From contig JALFVL010000002.1 in assembly GCA_022787165.1 (NCBI GenBank), forward strand, positions 42,795 to 106,794: a DNA stretch of 64,000 bases. Reading direction: 5' to 3'. This document shows positions 34,798-43,581 of the stretch, one piece after another. The stretch is from Clostridiales bacterium (lineage in GTDB: Bacteria; Bacillota; Clostridia; Christensenellales; Aristaeellaceae). Numbering within the stretch: position 1 is the first letter of the stretch; the number at the start of each line of letters is the position of its first letter. The notes under the pieces were generated by a model that saw only the letters and a program-made list of their open reading frames with translations, was not told where the DNA came from and did not search any database. Position numbers and translations under genes: made by a program.

Positions 34798-37605
34798 ATG
34801 AATGCATTTGACATGAAGAGAAGCGTCGCGGCCATGCTCTGCGCGGCCATGCTTGGCTCCGCCGGGGCGCCCGCCGCGCTGGCGGAGCAGCCGTCCACGC
34901 CGGACGAGCCGAAGAAGGAGAGGAGCGCCGAGGTCAAAAGCCCCGAGGCTGCCGTCTCCGTGAAGGAGGACAGCGTCACCGTCACCATCACCGGGGGCGA
35001 CGCCACGCGCAAGATGGTGATCCTGCTGGGCGATGATTTGTTCTTCGAGGGCGTGACCGTCGGCGACACGCGGACGTTTACGTCGCTCGCCGCGGGCAGC
35101 TATGACCTGGAGGTCGACTATGTCGACGCCTTGCCCGGCATCACCCCGGTCCGCACGACCGTGTCGGTTCCGGGCAAGAGCAGCGAGACCACGCCGCCCG
35201 CTGCTGGCGAGACCACCCCGCCCGCCTCTGGCGAGACCACTCCGCCTGCCTCTGGCGAGACCACTCCGCCTGCCTCTGGCGAGACCACTCCGCCTGCCTC
35301 TGGCGAGACCACTCCGCCCGCCTCTGGCGAAACGACTCCGCCTGCCGCTGGCGAAACCACTCCGCCCACCGCTGGCGAGACCACCCCGCCTGCCTCTGGC
35401 GAGACCACCCCGCCCGCTGCTGGCGAGACCACCCCGCCTGCCTCTGGCGAGACCACCCCGCCTGCCTCTGGCGAGACCACCCCGCCCGCTGCTGGCGAGA
35501 CCACTCCGCCCGCTGCTGGCGAGACCACCCCGCCCGCTGCTGGCGAGACCACCCCGCCTGCCTCTGGCGAAACGACTCCGCCCGCTGCTGGCGAGACCAC
35601 TCCGCCCGCGCAGGAGCAGCCGGTCGTCATGGCCATGACCCGCAGCAGCAGGGCTGGCGAGAAGACGGGCGCTATCGAGGGCACGATTGCCTTCGGCGGC
35701 GAAACCGACATGGTCGCCAAGCTCTATGACGGAACCGGCGCGCAGATCGCCGAGCAGACGATCCCCGCGGACGGCGACGGCAGCTTCGCCTTTACCCATC
35801 TGGGCGCGGATACCTACACCGTCGCCTTCCACTACTGGGGCAACAGCAGCCCCGTGCTCTCGCTGAAATACACCGTGAACGTCGCTGCGGCGGAGCAGCT
35901 CAGCGCGACCGCGACCGTCGGCACCGCGCGCATCGACGTGCAGGTCAGCAAGGCGAGCGCGCTGCCCGTGACCGTGACCCTCGTGCTGGGCGGCAAGGAG
36001 GTCGCCGCAAAGCGCATCGAGGGCGGCGTCGGCGCCGTCAGCTTTGACAAGCTCGCCTCCGGCAGCTACACGGTATCGGTCGACTACGAGACCGCGCAGA
36101 GCGGCTGCGACCCGGTCGTCTTCCCGTCGCTGAACGTGCTTGCCGAGGTCGCGGACATCGTCATCTCCAAGGTGACCGCCGGGGAAAACCAGCTGACCGT
36201 CACCGGTACGGCCCAGCCGGGCGCGGATGTCACGCTGACCACCGAGCCCGCGACGACCGCCTCGATCGTCCGCGCGGACGCCAAGGGCCAGTTTACCGCG
36301 ACGATCACCTGCGCCGCCGGTACCTACACCGCCGTTCACGCGCAGTACGGCGCGGACAGCGCGACGAAGGTCAGCAAGACCGGCAGCTTTGCCGTCACCG
36401 CGCCGGCCACCAAGCCCACGCTTGCGACCGACCCGATCACCACGGGCAGCCTGACCGTCATCGCCAAAACGGCGGCGGGCACGGTCGTGAACCTCAAGAC
36501 GGGCGACTACGGCCAGACCGTCACCGCCGGGTCGGACGGCATGCTGCGCTTCACCCTGCCGCACACCTACTCGGCCGGCACGACCGTCACCTTCACCGTC
36601 TACTACGGCAAGGACAACGCGCAGTCCTTCACGCAGACCGTCAAGGTCACCCATCCCGCCTCCTACTCGCTGCTCAAACGCGGCACCGTCAGCGACGAGG
36701 TCTACGCGCTGACCGCGCGCCTTGCCGAGCTGGGCTATCCCGTCAGCGCGACGCACAGCTACACCGACAGCGTCGCCGCCGCCGTCCGCCTCTTCCAGAG
36801 CGCCAACGGCCTGGCCGTCGACGGCCTCGCCGGTCAGCTCACGCAGACGGCCCTCTATTCGCTCAGCGCCGTGCGCTACGGCGGCGAGGGCGAATACCCG
36901 ACCTTCGTGCGCGGCGACCGCGGCTACGCGCTGATCTACACGCTCCAGCAGCGGCTCAAGGATCTGGGCTACTACACCATCCGTGTCGACGGCATCTTCG
37001 GCAGCGGCACGCAGCGCGCCGTGCGCGACTTCCAGGCTGTCAACGGCCTGACGCCCACCGGCGTCGCCGACAGCACGACGCAGAAGCTGCTCTATTCCTC
37101 CGCCGCCAAGCCGGTCAGCGGCACGGTCAGCGGCAGCTATACGACGCTCTCCCGCTCGCCCTACTACAACGCCGCCGTCGTCACGCTCCAGCGCAGGCTC
37201 AAGGCGCTCGGGTACCTGACCAGCTCCGTGGATGGCTACTTCGGCACGAAGACCTACCGCGCCGTCTGCAACTTCCAGAGCCGCAACGGCCTGAGCGTCA
37301 CGGGCATCGCCGATCCCACCACGCAGCAGGTGCTCTATTCCGCGGGCGCAAAGGCGGCCTCCGGCAGCACCTCGTCCTCTGCGACGGGCTATCGCCTGCT
37401 CTACTGGGGCTGCAAGGGCGACGCGGTCAAGCGCCTGCAAAGCGCGCTGCTCGCCGCCGGCTATTCGCAGGTCAAGGTTGCCGACGGCATCTACGGCCAG
37501 TGGACGTATGACGGCGTGCGCGCCTTCCAGAAGGATCGCGGCCTGGCCGTGGACGGCATCGCCGGCAAGAACACGCAGAACGCGCTCTACGGCACCAGCT
37601 ACTGA
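34798..37605 (+). CDS. Secreted repeat protein with Thr/Pro linker and four peptidoglycan-binding domains
   Basis: The 935-residue protein has a signal peptide (about 1-29), a beta-rich domain (about 50-125), and a linker of 18 ETTPPA(A/S)G-type units (about residues 130-272). Several beta-sandwich-like segments follow (about 285-600), then four PG_binding_1 domains (about 625-690, 702-765, 785-845 and 865-930; pattern QxxLxxLGY...DGxFGxxTxxAVxxFQ). The domains would attach it non-covalently to peptidoglycan while the linker spans the wall. No enzyme domain or sortase motif is present. The ATG at 34798 follows GGAGGGA. It shares a transcript with the next secreted protein. Confidence 0.88.
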   Translation: MNAFDMKRSVAAMLCAAMLGSAGAPAALAEQPSTPDEPKKERSAEVKSPEAAVSVKEDSVTVTITGGDATRKMVILLGDDLFFEGVTVGDTRTFTSLAAGSYDLEVDYVDALPGITPVRTTVSVPGKSSETTPPAAGETTPPASGETTPPASGETTPPASGETTPPASGETTPPASGETTPPAAGETTPPTAGETTPPASGETTPPAAGETTPPASGETTPPASGETTPPAAGETTPPAAGETTPPAAGETTPPASGETTPPAAGETTPPAQEQPVVMAMTRSSRAGEKTGAIEGTIAFGGETDMVAKLYDGTGAQIAEQTIPADGDGSFAFTHLGADTYTVAFHYWGNSSPVLSLKYTVNVAAAEQLSATATVGTARIDVQVSKASALPVTVTLVLGGKEVAAKRIEGGVGAVSFDKLASGSYTVSVDYETAQSGCDPVVFPSLNVLAEVADIVISKVTAGENQLTVTGTAQPGADVTLTTEPATTASIVRADAKGQFTATITCAAGTYTAVHAQYGADSATKVSKTGSFAVTAPATKPTLATDPITTGSLTVIAKTAAGTVVNLKTGDYGQTVTAGSDGMLRFTLPHTYSAGTTVTFTVYYGKDNAQSFTQTVKVTHPASYSLLKRGTVSDEVYALTARLAELGYPVSATHSYTDSVAAAVRLFQSANGLAVDGLAGQLTQTALYSLSAVRYGGEGEYPTFVRGDRGYALIYTLQQRLKDLGYYTIRVDGIFGSGTQRAVRDFQAVNGLTPTGVADSTTQKLLYSSAAKPVSGTVSGSYTTLSRSPYYNAAVVTLQRRLKALGYLTSSVDGYFGTKTYRAVCNFQSRNGLSVTGIADPTTQQVLYSAGAKAASGSTSSSATGYRLLYWGCKGDAVKRLQSALLAAGYSQVKVADGIYGQWTYDGVRAFQKDRGLAVDGIAGKNTQNALYGTSY
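35185..35610 (+). repeat. Coding tandem repeat, 24-bp unit
   Basis: Eighteen consecutive 24-bp units encode ETTPPAAG or ETTPPASG with one TAG variant. Near-identical codons (GAGACCAC[C/T]CCGCC) suggest recent expansion and contraction, so copy number should vary among strains. Confidence 0.92.
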
Positions 37606-37634
37606 TCCCCGACGACCGGAAAAAGAGGAAAACC

Positions 37635-38471
37635 ATGCGAAGAATGCTTCCGATCCTTCTGATGGCTTTGCTTTTCATGACGACGATCCCCTGCGCCCTT
37701 TCCCGGGCGCAGGGGCTTCGTGTTGATTTTTACAATGTGGGCAAGGCCGACGCCATGCTCATCACCGCGCCCTCCGGCTTTCGCATGCTCATCGACGCGG
37801 GCACCAACAAGGCGGGCAAGACGCTCGCCGCGCGCCTTGTGAGCGAGGGCATCGAGCGCATCGACGTCATGCTCATCACGCACTTTGACAAGGACCACGT
37901 CGGCGGCGCCGACCGGATTCTGGGCGCGATTCCGGTTGACCGCGTGATTCTGCCCGTCTACGACAAGGAGAGCAAGCAGCTTGAGCAGCTCGAGGAGGCG
38001 CTCGCCGCCAGCCCCCAGACGGAGGTCACGCGCATGGAGACCGGCTCCTCGCTGACGGTCGAGACCGGCGAGGCGGGCCTGACCCTCACCGTGACCGCCG
38101 CGCACAGGACCTTTTATGGCGCGGACGAGGAGAACGACTTCTCCCTCTGCACGCGGCTTGCCTACGGGCAGACGCGCTTTCTCTTCCCCGGCGACGCGGA
38201 GGACGCGCGCCAGCGCGAGCTGCTTGAGGAGGGCGACGTGCGCTGCGACGTGCTCAAGGCGCCCTATCACGGGCGGCTTGTCGCCGCCAGCCGCGATTTT
38301 CTGACTGCCGCCGCCCCGGCGATCGCGTTCATCCCCGACAGCGACGAGGAGCCCGCCCATGAGGCGGTCATCGCCCAGCTTAAGCTGCTCGGCTGCGAGG
38401 TCTACAGCGCGCGCGAGGGCGACCTGACGGTCGTCTCCGACGGGACGCAGGTTTCCGTGCTCGCGCCCTGA
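37635..38471 (+). CDS. Secreted metallo-beta-lactamase-fold hydrolase (ComEC C-terminal-like)
   Basis: The 278-residue protein has a signal peptide (about 1-26), then the MBL fold of the ComEC/Rec2 hydrolase subgroup: DFYNVGKADAMLI, MLIDAG, ITHFDKDHVGGAD with the metal histidines, FPGDAE and KAPYHG. Domains of this group cleave phosphodiesters or degrade DNA, and stand-alone secreted forms are common in Clostridia. It starts 29 nt after the surface-protein gene, in the same operon. The substrate is not known. Confidence 0.85.
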   Translation: MRRMLPILLMALLFMTTIPCALSRAQGLRVDFYNVGKADAMLITAPSGFRMLIDAGTNKAGKTLAARLVSEGIERIDVMLITHFDKDHVGGADRILGAIPVDRVILPVYDKESKQLEQLEEALAASPQTEVTRMETGSSLTVETGEAGLTLTVTAAHRTFYGADEENDFSLCTRLAYGQTRFLFPGDAEDARQRELLEEGDVRCDVLKAPYHGRLVAASRDFLTAAAPAIAFIPDSDEEPAHEAVIAQLKLLGCEVYSAREGDLTVVSDGTQVSVLAP

Positions 38472-38512
38472 GCCCGGCAGGAATTTTTTCGCAGAATGGA
38501 GAATGAGTCCAT

Positions 38513-38644
38513 GCGCGAAGCGAAGATGGGGTTTGGGGATGAAATCCCCAAGCAGGTTTGGGCGGCAGCCCAACGTATCCCCATGGAATAAGAAAAATGC
38601 AGTTTCAGAGCAGGCTGCGCAGCGGCCTGCGATTGAAACGGATT
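38513..38644 (+). repeat. Family A repeat, copy A5 (full length)
   Basis: It has GCGCGAAGCGAAG, hairpin 1 (TTGGGGATGAAATCCCCAA), hairpin 2 (TTGGGCGGCAGCCCAA) and hairpin 3 at 38602-38639: GTTTCA-GAGCA-GGCTGC-loop-GCGGCC-TGCGAT-TGAAAC. The outer stem GTTTCA/TGAAAC replaces GTCTCA/TGAGAC by a paired change. Confidence 0.85.
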
Positions 38645-38724
38645 GAATCCTCCAAACGGAATTGATTGGAAGGCGAATCACAGGAGAAACAGGCGGGCCT
38701 CTCCCGCCGGAAGGAGACATCAGG

Positions 38725-40692
38725 ATGAACGGCAGACTTTGGTATGGCGCGGACTACAACCCCGATCAATGGCTCGACCGCCCGGATATCCTCGAGCGCG
38801 ACGTCGAGCTGATGCGCAAGGCGCATGTGAACGTCGTCTCGCTGGGCATCTTCGCCTGGAGCACGCTGGAGCCGCGCGAGGGCGACTATCAGCTCGACTG
38901 GATGGCCTCGGTCATCGACAGGCTCTTCGCGGCGGGCATCCGCGTCAATCTGGCGACGCCCAGCGGCGCGCGCCCGGCCTGGATGGCGCAGAAATACCCC
39001 GAGGTACGCCGCGTCGACGCGAACCGCGTCCGCCAGCTCTTCGGCGACAGGCAGAACCATTGCTACACCTCGCCCGTCTACCGCGAGAAGGTTCGCCTGA
39101 TCGATCAGGCGCTGGCGCGCCGCTTTGGCCGCCACCCGGGCGTCATGATGTGGCATATTTCCAACGAGTTCGGCGGCGAATGCCACTGCGCGCTCTGCCA
39201 GCAGGCCTTCCGCGACTGGCTGAAGGATCGCTACGGCTCCCTGGAGGGCATCAACCGCGCCTGGAACACCAAATTCTGGAGCCATGACTACACCGATTTT
39301 GCCCAGATCGAGAGCCCCTCGCCGCAGGGCGAGCACGCGATGCACGGCCTGATCCTCGACTGGAAGCGCTTCGTCTCCCACCAGACGACGGAATTCATGA
39401 AGTGGGAGCGCGACTGCATCCGCGAGATCGTGCCGGAGGCGAAGGTCTGCGTCAACATGATGTACCGCTTTGACGGCATCGACTACTTTGACATGGCCAA
39501 GGAGGTCGACCTGGCGACCTGGGACAACTACCCGACCTGGCACAAGCCGTCGCAGACGCTCGAGGAGACGGCGATTGACACCGCGATGATGCACGATCTC
39601 TTCTATTCCGTCAAGGGCCAGCCGTTCTGGCAGATGGAATGCACGCCGAGCATGACGAACTGGCAGAGCGTCAGCAAGAACAAAAAGCCGGGCATGAACA
39701 TCTTCTCCGGCCTTCAGGCTGTCGCCCACGGCGCGGACGGCGTGCTCTACTTCCAGTGGCGGCAGAGCCGCGGCGCGTTTGAAAAGTTCCACGGCGCGGT
39801 CGTCGGCCATGACGGGCGGGAGGACAGCCGCGTCTTTGTCGAAGCCGCGAGGCTGGGCGAGCTGCTCGAGCGCCTCGCCCCTGTCATGGGCGAGCGCAAG
39901 GAAAGGCAAGCCGCCATCGTCCACGACTGGAGCAACAAATGGGCCATGGAGGAGGCGCAGGGGCCGCGCAACGCGGGCCTCGGGTATTGGGAGGAGATCA
40001 CGCGCCACTACGCCGCCCTCGCCCGCAACGGCATCGGCGTCGATTTTGTGAATCAGGACAGCGACCTGAGCGGCTACAGGCTCGTCGTCGCGCCGATGCT
40101 CTACATGCTGCGCGAGGATTTTGCCGCAAGGCTGCGCGCGTTTACCGAACAGGGCGGCACGCTCGTGGTCACCTGCTGGAGCGGCGTCGTGGATGAGAGC
40201 GACCTTTGCTACCTCGGCGACACGCCGCACGGGCTGACCGATACGCTCGGCCTGCGCCGCCTGGAGATCGACGGCATGTTCGACGGGGAGACGCGCCGCT
40301 GCGTCGCCGTGGAGCCGTCCATGCCGCGCAGCGCGCAGGGCGGCACGCTCTGCGAGGTCGCCGCGCTCGAGGGCGCGACGCCGCTGATGGTCTACGACGA
40401 GGACTACTTCAAGGGCGCGCCCGCCGTCGCCAGGCATGAGGCGGGAGAGGGCAGAGCCTACTACCTCGCCACGCGCTTTGAGCCGGAGTTCTACAAGGCG
40501 TTTTACGCGCGCGTCTGCGAGGGCCTGCTGACGCCGGCGTGGCCAAAGCCGCTGCCGGACGGCGTGCTCGCCGTGCGCCGGGGCCGGTTCACGTTCCTCC
40601 AGAATGCGTCGGATGCGACCGCGCGGGGAAACGACATCGCGCTCGCGCCGTATGAGACGGCGGTGTTTGAATCGGGGGAGAGGATTCTCTGA
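38725..40692 (+). CDS. GH42 beta-galactosidase
   Basis: The 655-residue enzyme has the GH42 TIM barrel with acid/base Glu in WHISNEFGG, nucleophile Glu in FWQMECTPS and the Zn cysteine cluster (NHCYTS, CHCALC). A trimerisation/glutamine-amidotransferase-like domain (about 395-600) follows, then a small C-terminal beta domain. It hydrolyses beta-galactosides in the cytoplasm (no signal peptide). It has its own AAGGAG site and no adjacent sugar transporter, so its physiological substrate (galacto-oligosaccharide, galactan or lactose) is open. Confidence 0.95.
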   Translation: MNGRLWYGADYNPDQWLDRPDILERDVELMRKAHVNVVSLGIFAWSTLEPREGDYQLDWMASVIDRLFAAGIRVNLATPSGARPAWMAQKYPEVRRVDANRVRQLFGDRQNHCYTSPVYREKVRLIDQALARRFGRHPGVMMWHISNEFGGECHCALCQQAFRDWLKDRYGSLEGINRAWNTKFWSHDYTDFAQIESPSPQGEHAMHGLILDWKRFVSHQTTEFMKWERDCIREIVPEAKVCVNMMYRFDGIDYFDMAKEVDLATWDNYPTWHKPSQTLEETAIDTAMMHDLFYSVKGQPFWQMECTPSMTNWQSVSKNKKPGMNIFSGLQAVAHGADGVLYFQWRQSRGAFEKFHGAVVGHDGREDSRVFVEAARLGELLERLAPVMGERKERQAAIVHDWSNKWAMEEAQGPRNAGLGYWEEITRHYAALARNGIGVDFVNQDSDLSGYRLVVAPMLYMLREDFAARLRAFTEQGGTLVVTCWSGVVDESDLCYLGDTPHGLTDTLGLRRLEIDGMFDGETRRCVAVEPSMPRSAQGGTLCEVAALEGATPLMVYDEDYFKGAPAVARHEAGEGRAYYLATRFEPEFYKAFYARVCEGLLTPAWPKPLPDGVLAVRRGRFTFLQNASDATARGNDIALAPYETAVFESGERIL

Positions 40693-40734
40693 TACTATTC
40701 TCAGATAAAAACGAGCCATAAGCGCGAAGCGAAG

Positions 40735-40776
40735 AAAGGGAGCCCGGAGGACAAGCGTCCTTCGGACTCCCTTTTT
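40735..40776. terminator. Convergent bidirectional terminator (family A derivative, copy A6)
   Basis: AAAGGGAG-CCGGAGGAC / GTCCTTCGG-CTCCCTTT with an AAGC loop is preceded by GCGCGAAGCGAAG, the start of family A. It separates the GH42 gene from the converging ABC operon. Confidence 0.85.
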
Positions 40777-40801
40777 CGCCTCGCGGCGATTCCGGAATTC
40801 A

Positions 40802-41557
40802 TCAATACCCGCCATCCCCGGCGAATGCGCGGATGGCCTCGCTGCGCTCGCTGCCCAGCACCTCCCGGGCGGGGCCATCCTCGACAACCAGCCCATCCTC
40901 CATGTAGATGACGCGGTCGGCGACGTCGCGGGCGAAGTTCATCTCATGCGTGACGACGATCATCGTGCGCTTTTCGGCGGCAAGCTGGCGAATGACGGAG
41001 AGCACCTCCTGCGTCAGCTGCGGGTCGAGCGCGGAGGTCGGCTCGTCAAAGCAGAGGATTTCCGGATCCATGCACAGCGCCCGCGCGATGGCGACGCGCT
41101 GGCACTGGCCGCCGGAGAGGTTGCAGGGATATTCGCCCGCCTTCTCTGACAGACCGACCTTCTCCAGCAGCAGCATCGCCTTCTGCTCCGCCTCCTGCGC
41201 ACTGCGATGCAGCACGAGCCGCTGGGGCATCACGAGATTTTTGAGCACGCTGTAATGCGGGAAGAGGTTGTAATCCTGAAAGACCAGGCCCATCTTGAGG
41301 CAGATGCCGCGCAGATCGCGCTCGCGCTGATACTGCGCGCGGCCCTGCGCGTCGGTCGTGACCATCGCCTGCCCGCCGATGAGGATGGAGCCGCTGTCGA
41401 TCGTCTCCAGATGGTTGAGGCAGCGCAGCAGCGTGCTCTTGCCCGAGCCGCTGCGGCCGATGATGGCGACGACCTCGCCGCGGGAGACGCGCACCGTGAC
41501 GCCGCGCAGCACGCTCTCGCCGTCAAAGCTCTTCCTGATGTCAATGGCTTGCAGCAT
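40802..41557 (-). CDS. Polar amino acid ABC transporter ATPase (GlnQ/HisP-like)
   Basis: The 251-residue ATPase has Walker A GRSGSGKST, FQDYNLFPHYSVLKNL, signature NLSGGQCQR, Walker B ILCFDEPTSALDP and THEMNFARDVADR, the hallmark of the polar amino-acid uptake subfamily. Third gene of an SBP-permease-ATPase operon, 12 nt after the permease stop. Confidence 0.93.
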   Translation of the reverse strand: MLQAIDIRKSFDGESVLRGVTVRVSRGEVVAIIGRSGSGKSTLLRCLNHLETIDSGSILIGGQAMVTTDAQGRAQYQRERDLRGICLKMGLVFQDYNLFPHYSVLKNLVMPQRLVLHRSAQEAEQKAMLLLEKVGLSEKAGEYPCNLSGGQCQRVAIARALCMDPEILCFDEPTSALDPQLTQEVLSVIRQLAAEKRTMIVVTHEMNFARDVADRVIYMEDGLVVEDGPAREVLGSERSEAIRAFAGDGGY

Positions 41558-41569
41558 ATCGCGCCCTCC

Positions 41570-42235
41570 TCAATCCTTGTAATAGGCCATGCGGCGGTTG
41601 ACGGCGCTGAAAAACAGCGTGACGACGCCATTCATCAGCAGATAGAAGAGGCCCGCGGCGAAGAGCGGCTCGATGGAGGCCGTGCGGCTCGACTCGTTTT
41701 TCGCCGCGCGGAACAGCTCGCCCACGGCGATGACGTTGGCCAGCGACGTATCCTTGACCAGCGTGATGACCTCGTTGCTCACAGGCAGCAGCACGCGCTT
41801 GACGACCTGCGGCAGCACGACGTGGAAGAACGTCTGCGCCTTCGTCAGGCCGAGCACCTTGCCGGCCTCGCGCTGGCCCACGGGAATCGACATCATGCCG
41901 CCGCGGAAGATCTCCGCGAAGTAGGCCGCGTAGTTGAGCGAGAAGGCGGCGACGGTCGCGGCCATGCGGTCGAGGTTCATGCCCGTGAGCATCGGGATGG
42001 CGAAGTAGATCGCGAAAATTTGCAGCATCAGCGGCGTGCCGCGCATCACGAGGATATACAGCGCGACGGGCATGCTGACAGCCCGGTGCCGGTTCATCCT
42101 CAGCAGCGCGAGCACCATGCCCAGCGGGATGGAGAGGACGAGCGTCGCGGCGAAGATGAAGAGCGTATTGGCCATGCCGCTTTGCAGCGTGCGCAGGAGC
42201 TGGAGCAGTGCCTCGGGGTTGTTGAAATATCTCAT
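41570..42235 (-). CDS. Polar amino acid ABC transporter permease
   Basis: The 221-residue HisM/GlnP-type permease has ALYILVMRGTPLMLQIF, the EAA-type loop QREAGKVLGLTKAQTFFHVVLPQ and about five membrane segments. The ATG at 42235 is chosen because it follows AGAGG and gives the family N-terminus; the in-frame extension upstream overlaps a hairpin. A single permease suggests a homodimer. Confidence 0.92.
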   Translation of the reverse strand: MRYFNNPEALLQLLRTLQSGMANTLFIFAATLVLSIPLGMVLALLRMNRHRAVSMPVALYILVMRGTPLMLQIFAIYFAIPMLTGMNLDRMAATVAAFSLNYAAYFAEIFRGGMMSIPVGQREAGKVLGLTKAQTFFHVVLPQVVKRVLLPVSNEVITLVKDTSLANVIAVGELFRAAKNESSRTASIEPLFAAGLFYLLMNGVVTLFFSAVNRRMAYYKD

Positions 42236-42285
42236 AGGAACCTCTTCGGTCGTCGGCAGGGGGCGTCCGCCCCGGAAAACGGGCA

Positions 42286-42320
42286 ACAGGGCTGCAAAGC
42301 GTCTGGCTTTACAGCCCTGT
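42286..42320 (-). terminator. Intra-operon hairpin between binding-protein and permease genes
   Basis: ACAGGGCTGTAAAGC and GCTTTGCAGCCCTGT form a 15-bp stem on the transcript with a 5-nt loop. No long T-run follows on the minus strand, so it may stabilise the binding-protein mRNA as much as terminate. Confidence 0.6.
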
Positions 42321-42375
42321 GGTTTTTCCACGGAATTGCCCCGGAGCCCAGGGCGGTTGTCTTATGGCTTCGCCA

Positions 42376-43197
42376 TCACTTGCCGTAGCTGTCGGCGTAC
42401 TTGCTGACGATCGTGATGTCGTTGGCGAACCACTTTTCGCGGATGGCGTCGAGCGTGCCATCCTCGCTCATCGCGATGAGCTGCTCGCTGACGGCGTCGG
42501 CCAGCGTCTGCTCGCCCAGGCGGAAGGCGATGCCGTATTCCTCGGCCTCCAGCACCTCGGGCAGCACGGTGAAGGCGTCCGGATCATCCTGCTGGGAGAT
42601 GTAGTAGTTGCCCACGACGGAGTCGATCAGCAGCACGTCGATGCCGCCGAGCTTGAGATCCATCAGCGCCGCGACAAAGTCGTCCGACAGCGCGATCTCC
42701 GCGAGGGAATCCTTGAGCTCCGGGTTGGCGTCGAGCACGTCGACCGAGCTGGAGCCAGCCTGTGTGCCGAGCACCTTGCCGGCGAGCTGATCGGCGGAGG
42801 TGATGCCGGAATCGCTCATGACGACGAGAATCTGCTCATTGGCCAGATAGGGGATGGAGAAGAGCATCTGCTCCTGGCGCTCCGGCGTGATCGTCAGGCC
42901 GGACCAGATGCAGTCGATGTTCTTGCCGGAGAGCTCGAGCTCCTTGGCGTCCCAGGAGATCGGCTGGAGCACAAGCTCCACGCCCAGGCGGGCGCAGACC
43001 TCTTTGGCCAGGTCAATATCAAAGCCGACGTGCGTGCCGTCGTCCGCGACAAAGCCCATCGGCGGATAGGCCTCGTCAAAGCCCATGACCAGCGTGCCCT
43101 TGGCGAGCACGTCGGCAAGGCCGGTATCCTCCGCCAGCGCGGCGGAGCAGGAAAGCAGCATCATGACGGCGATCAGCATCGCGATCCATTTTTTCAT
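42376..43197 (-). CDS. Polar amino acid ABC transporter binding protein
   Basis: The 273-residue SBP family 3 protein has a signal peptide (about 1-22) and the pattern LVMGFDEAYPPMGFVADDG, GFDIDLAKEVCARLG, IDCIWSGLTITPERQ and LVVMSDSGI. It captures a polar amino acid for the permease and ATPase encoded downstream. There is no lipobox after the signal; Cys17 lies in LLSCSAALA, so a lipoprotein form is possible. The ligand is not predictable. Confidence 0.92.
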   Translation of the reverse strand: MKKWIAMLIAVMMLLSCSAALAEDTGLADVLAKGTLVMGFDEAYPPMGFVADDGTHVGFDIDLAKEVCARLGVELVLQPISWDAKELELSGKNIDCIWSGLTITPERQEQMLFSIPYLANEQILVVMSDSGITSADQLAGKVLGTQAGSSSVDVLDANPELKDSLAEIALSDDFVAALMDLKLGGIDVLLIDSVVGNYYISQQDDPDAFTVLPEVLEAEEYGIAFRLGEQTLADAVSEQLIAMSEDGTLDAIREKWFANDITIVSKYADSYGK

Positions 43198-43230
43198 CTT
43201 GGTAAACCCCTCTCACTTTATTGTGTTAGT

Positions 43231-43248
43231 GCTTTAGCGTGATAAAGC
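43231..43248. promoter_or_regulatory. Candidate operator palindrome of the amino-acid ABC operon
   Basis: GCTTTA-GCGTGA-TAAAGC is an 18-bp inverted repeat that overlaps the -10 box edge and the expected transcription start. It is well placed for a repressor. Confidence 0.55.
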
Positions 43249-43274
43249 ATATCACAGCGCCGCCCGCTTGTCAA
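43246..43274 (-). promoter_or_regulatory. Promoter of the amino-acid ABC operon
   Basis: On the minus strand TTGACA and TATGCT are separated by 17 bp. Confidence 0.8.
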
Positions 43275-43360
43275 TCCCCTTTTTCCAAAAAGCGGGCCGT
43301 GCCCGCTCCCACTTTCGAACCGCTTTACAGAATCAAGCGATTCGGTGCTCGCCGCTCCAT

Positions 43361-43458
43361 TTTACTCTGTAAGTTCATCTGCAAGGCTCCGGTCTCGGGC
43401 ACAAAGCAACTGGACAACCATCACTTCGTCGGACATGCAACCGGCATCATGCCGGTTT
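43361..43458 (+). repeat. Family B repeat, copy B3
   Basis: The 98-bp unit from TTTACTCTGTAAG to CCGGCATCATGCCGG (43441-43455) differs from copy B5 18 kb away by one base. It fills most of the gap between the ABC operon promoter and the epimerase gene; no gene is seen in the rest of this 383-bp gap. Confidence 0.9.
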
Positions 43459-43581
43459 GGGCGCAATGACCCATCGTGTAAAAAAGCGGGCTGTGCCCTC
43501 TCCTGCTTGCGCGCCGCGGCGCGCCGGCGTATAATCAGAGGGAAAAACGCGGGCCGCCCATGCCCGCAGGAGGGATCATCC

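Noticed and set aside
35185..35610. CRISPR array
   Set aside because: The regular repeat is coding, without unique spacers, and continues the surface-protein frame. No cas genes or other spaced repeats were seen in the window.
35118..35720. Open frame on the minus strand encoding GGVVSPAA repeats
   Set aside because: It is only the reverse complement of the ETTPPA repeat; no ribosome site or signal peptide precedes it.
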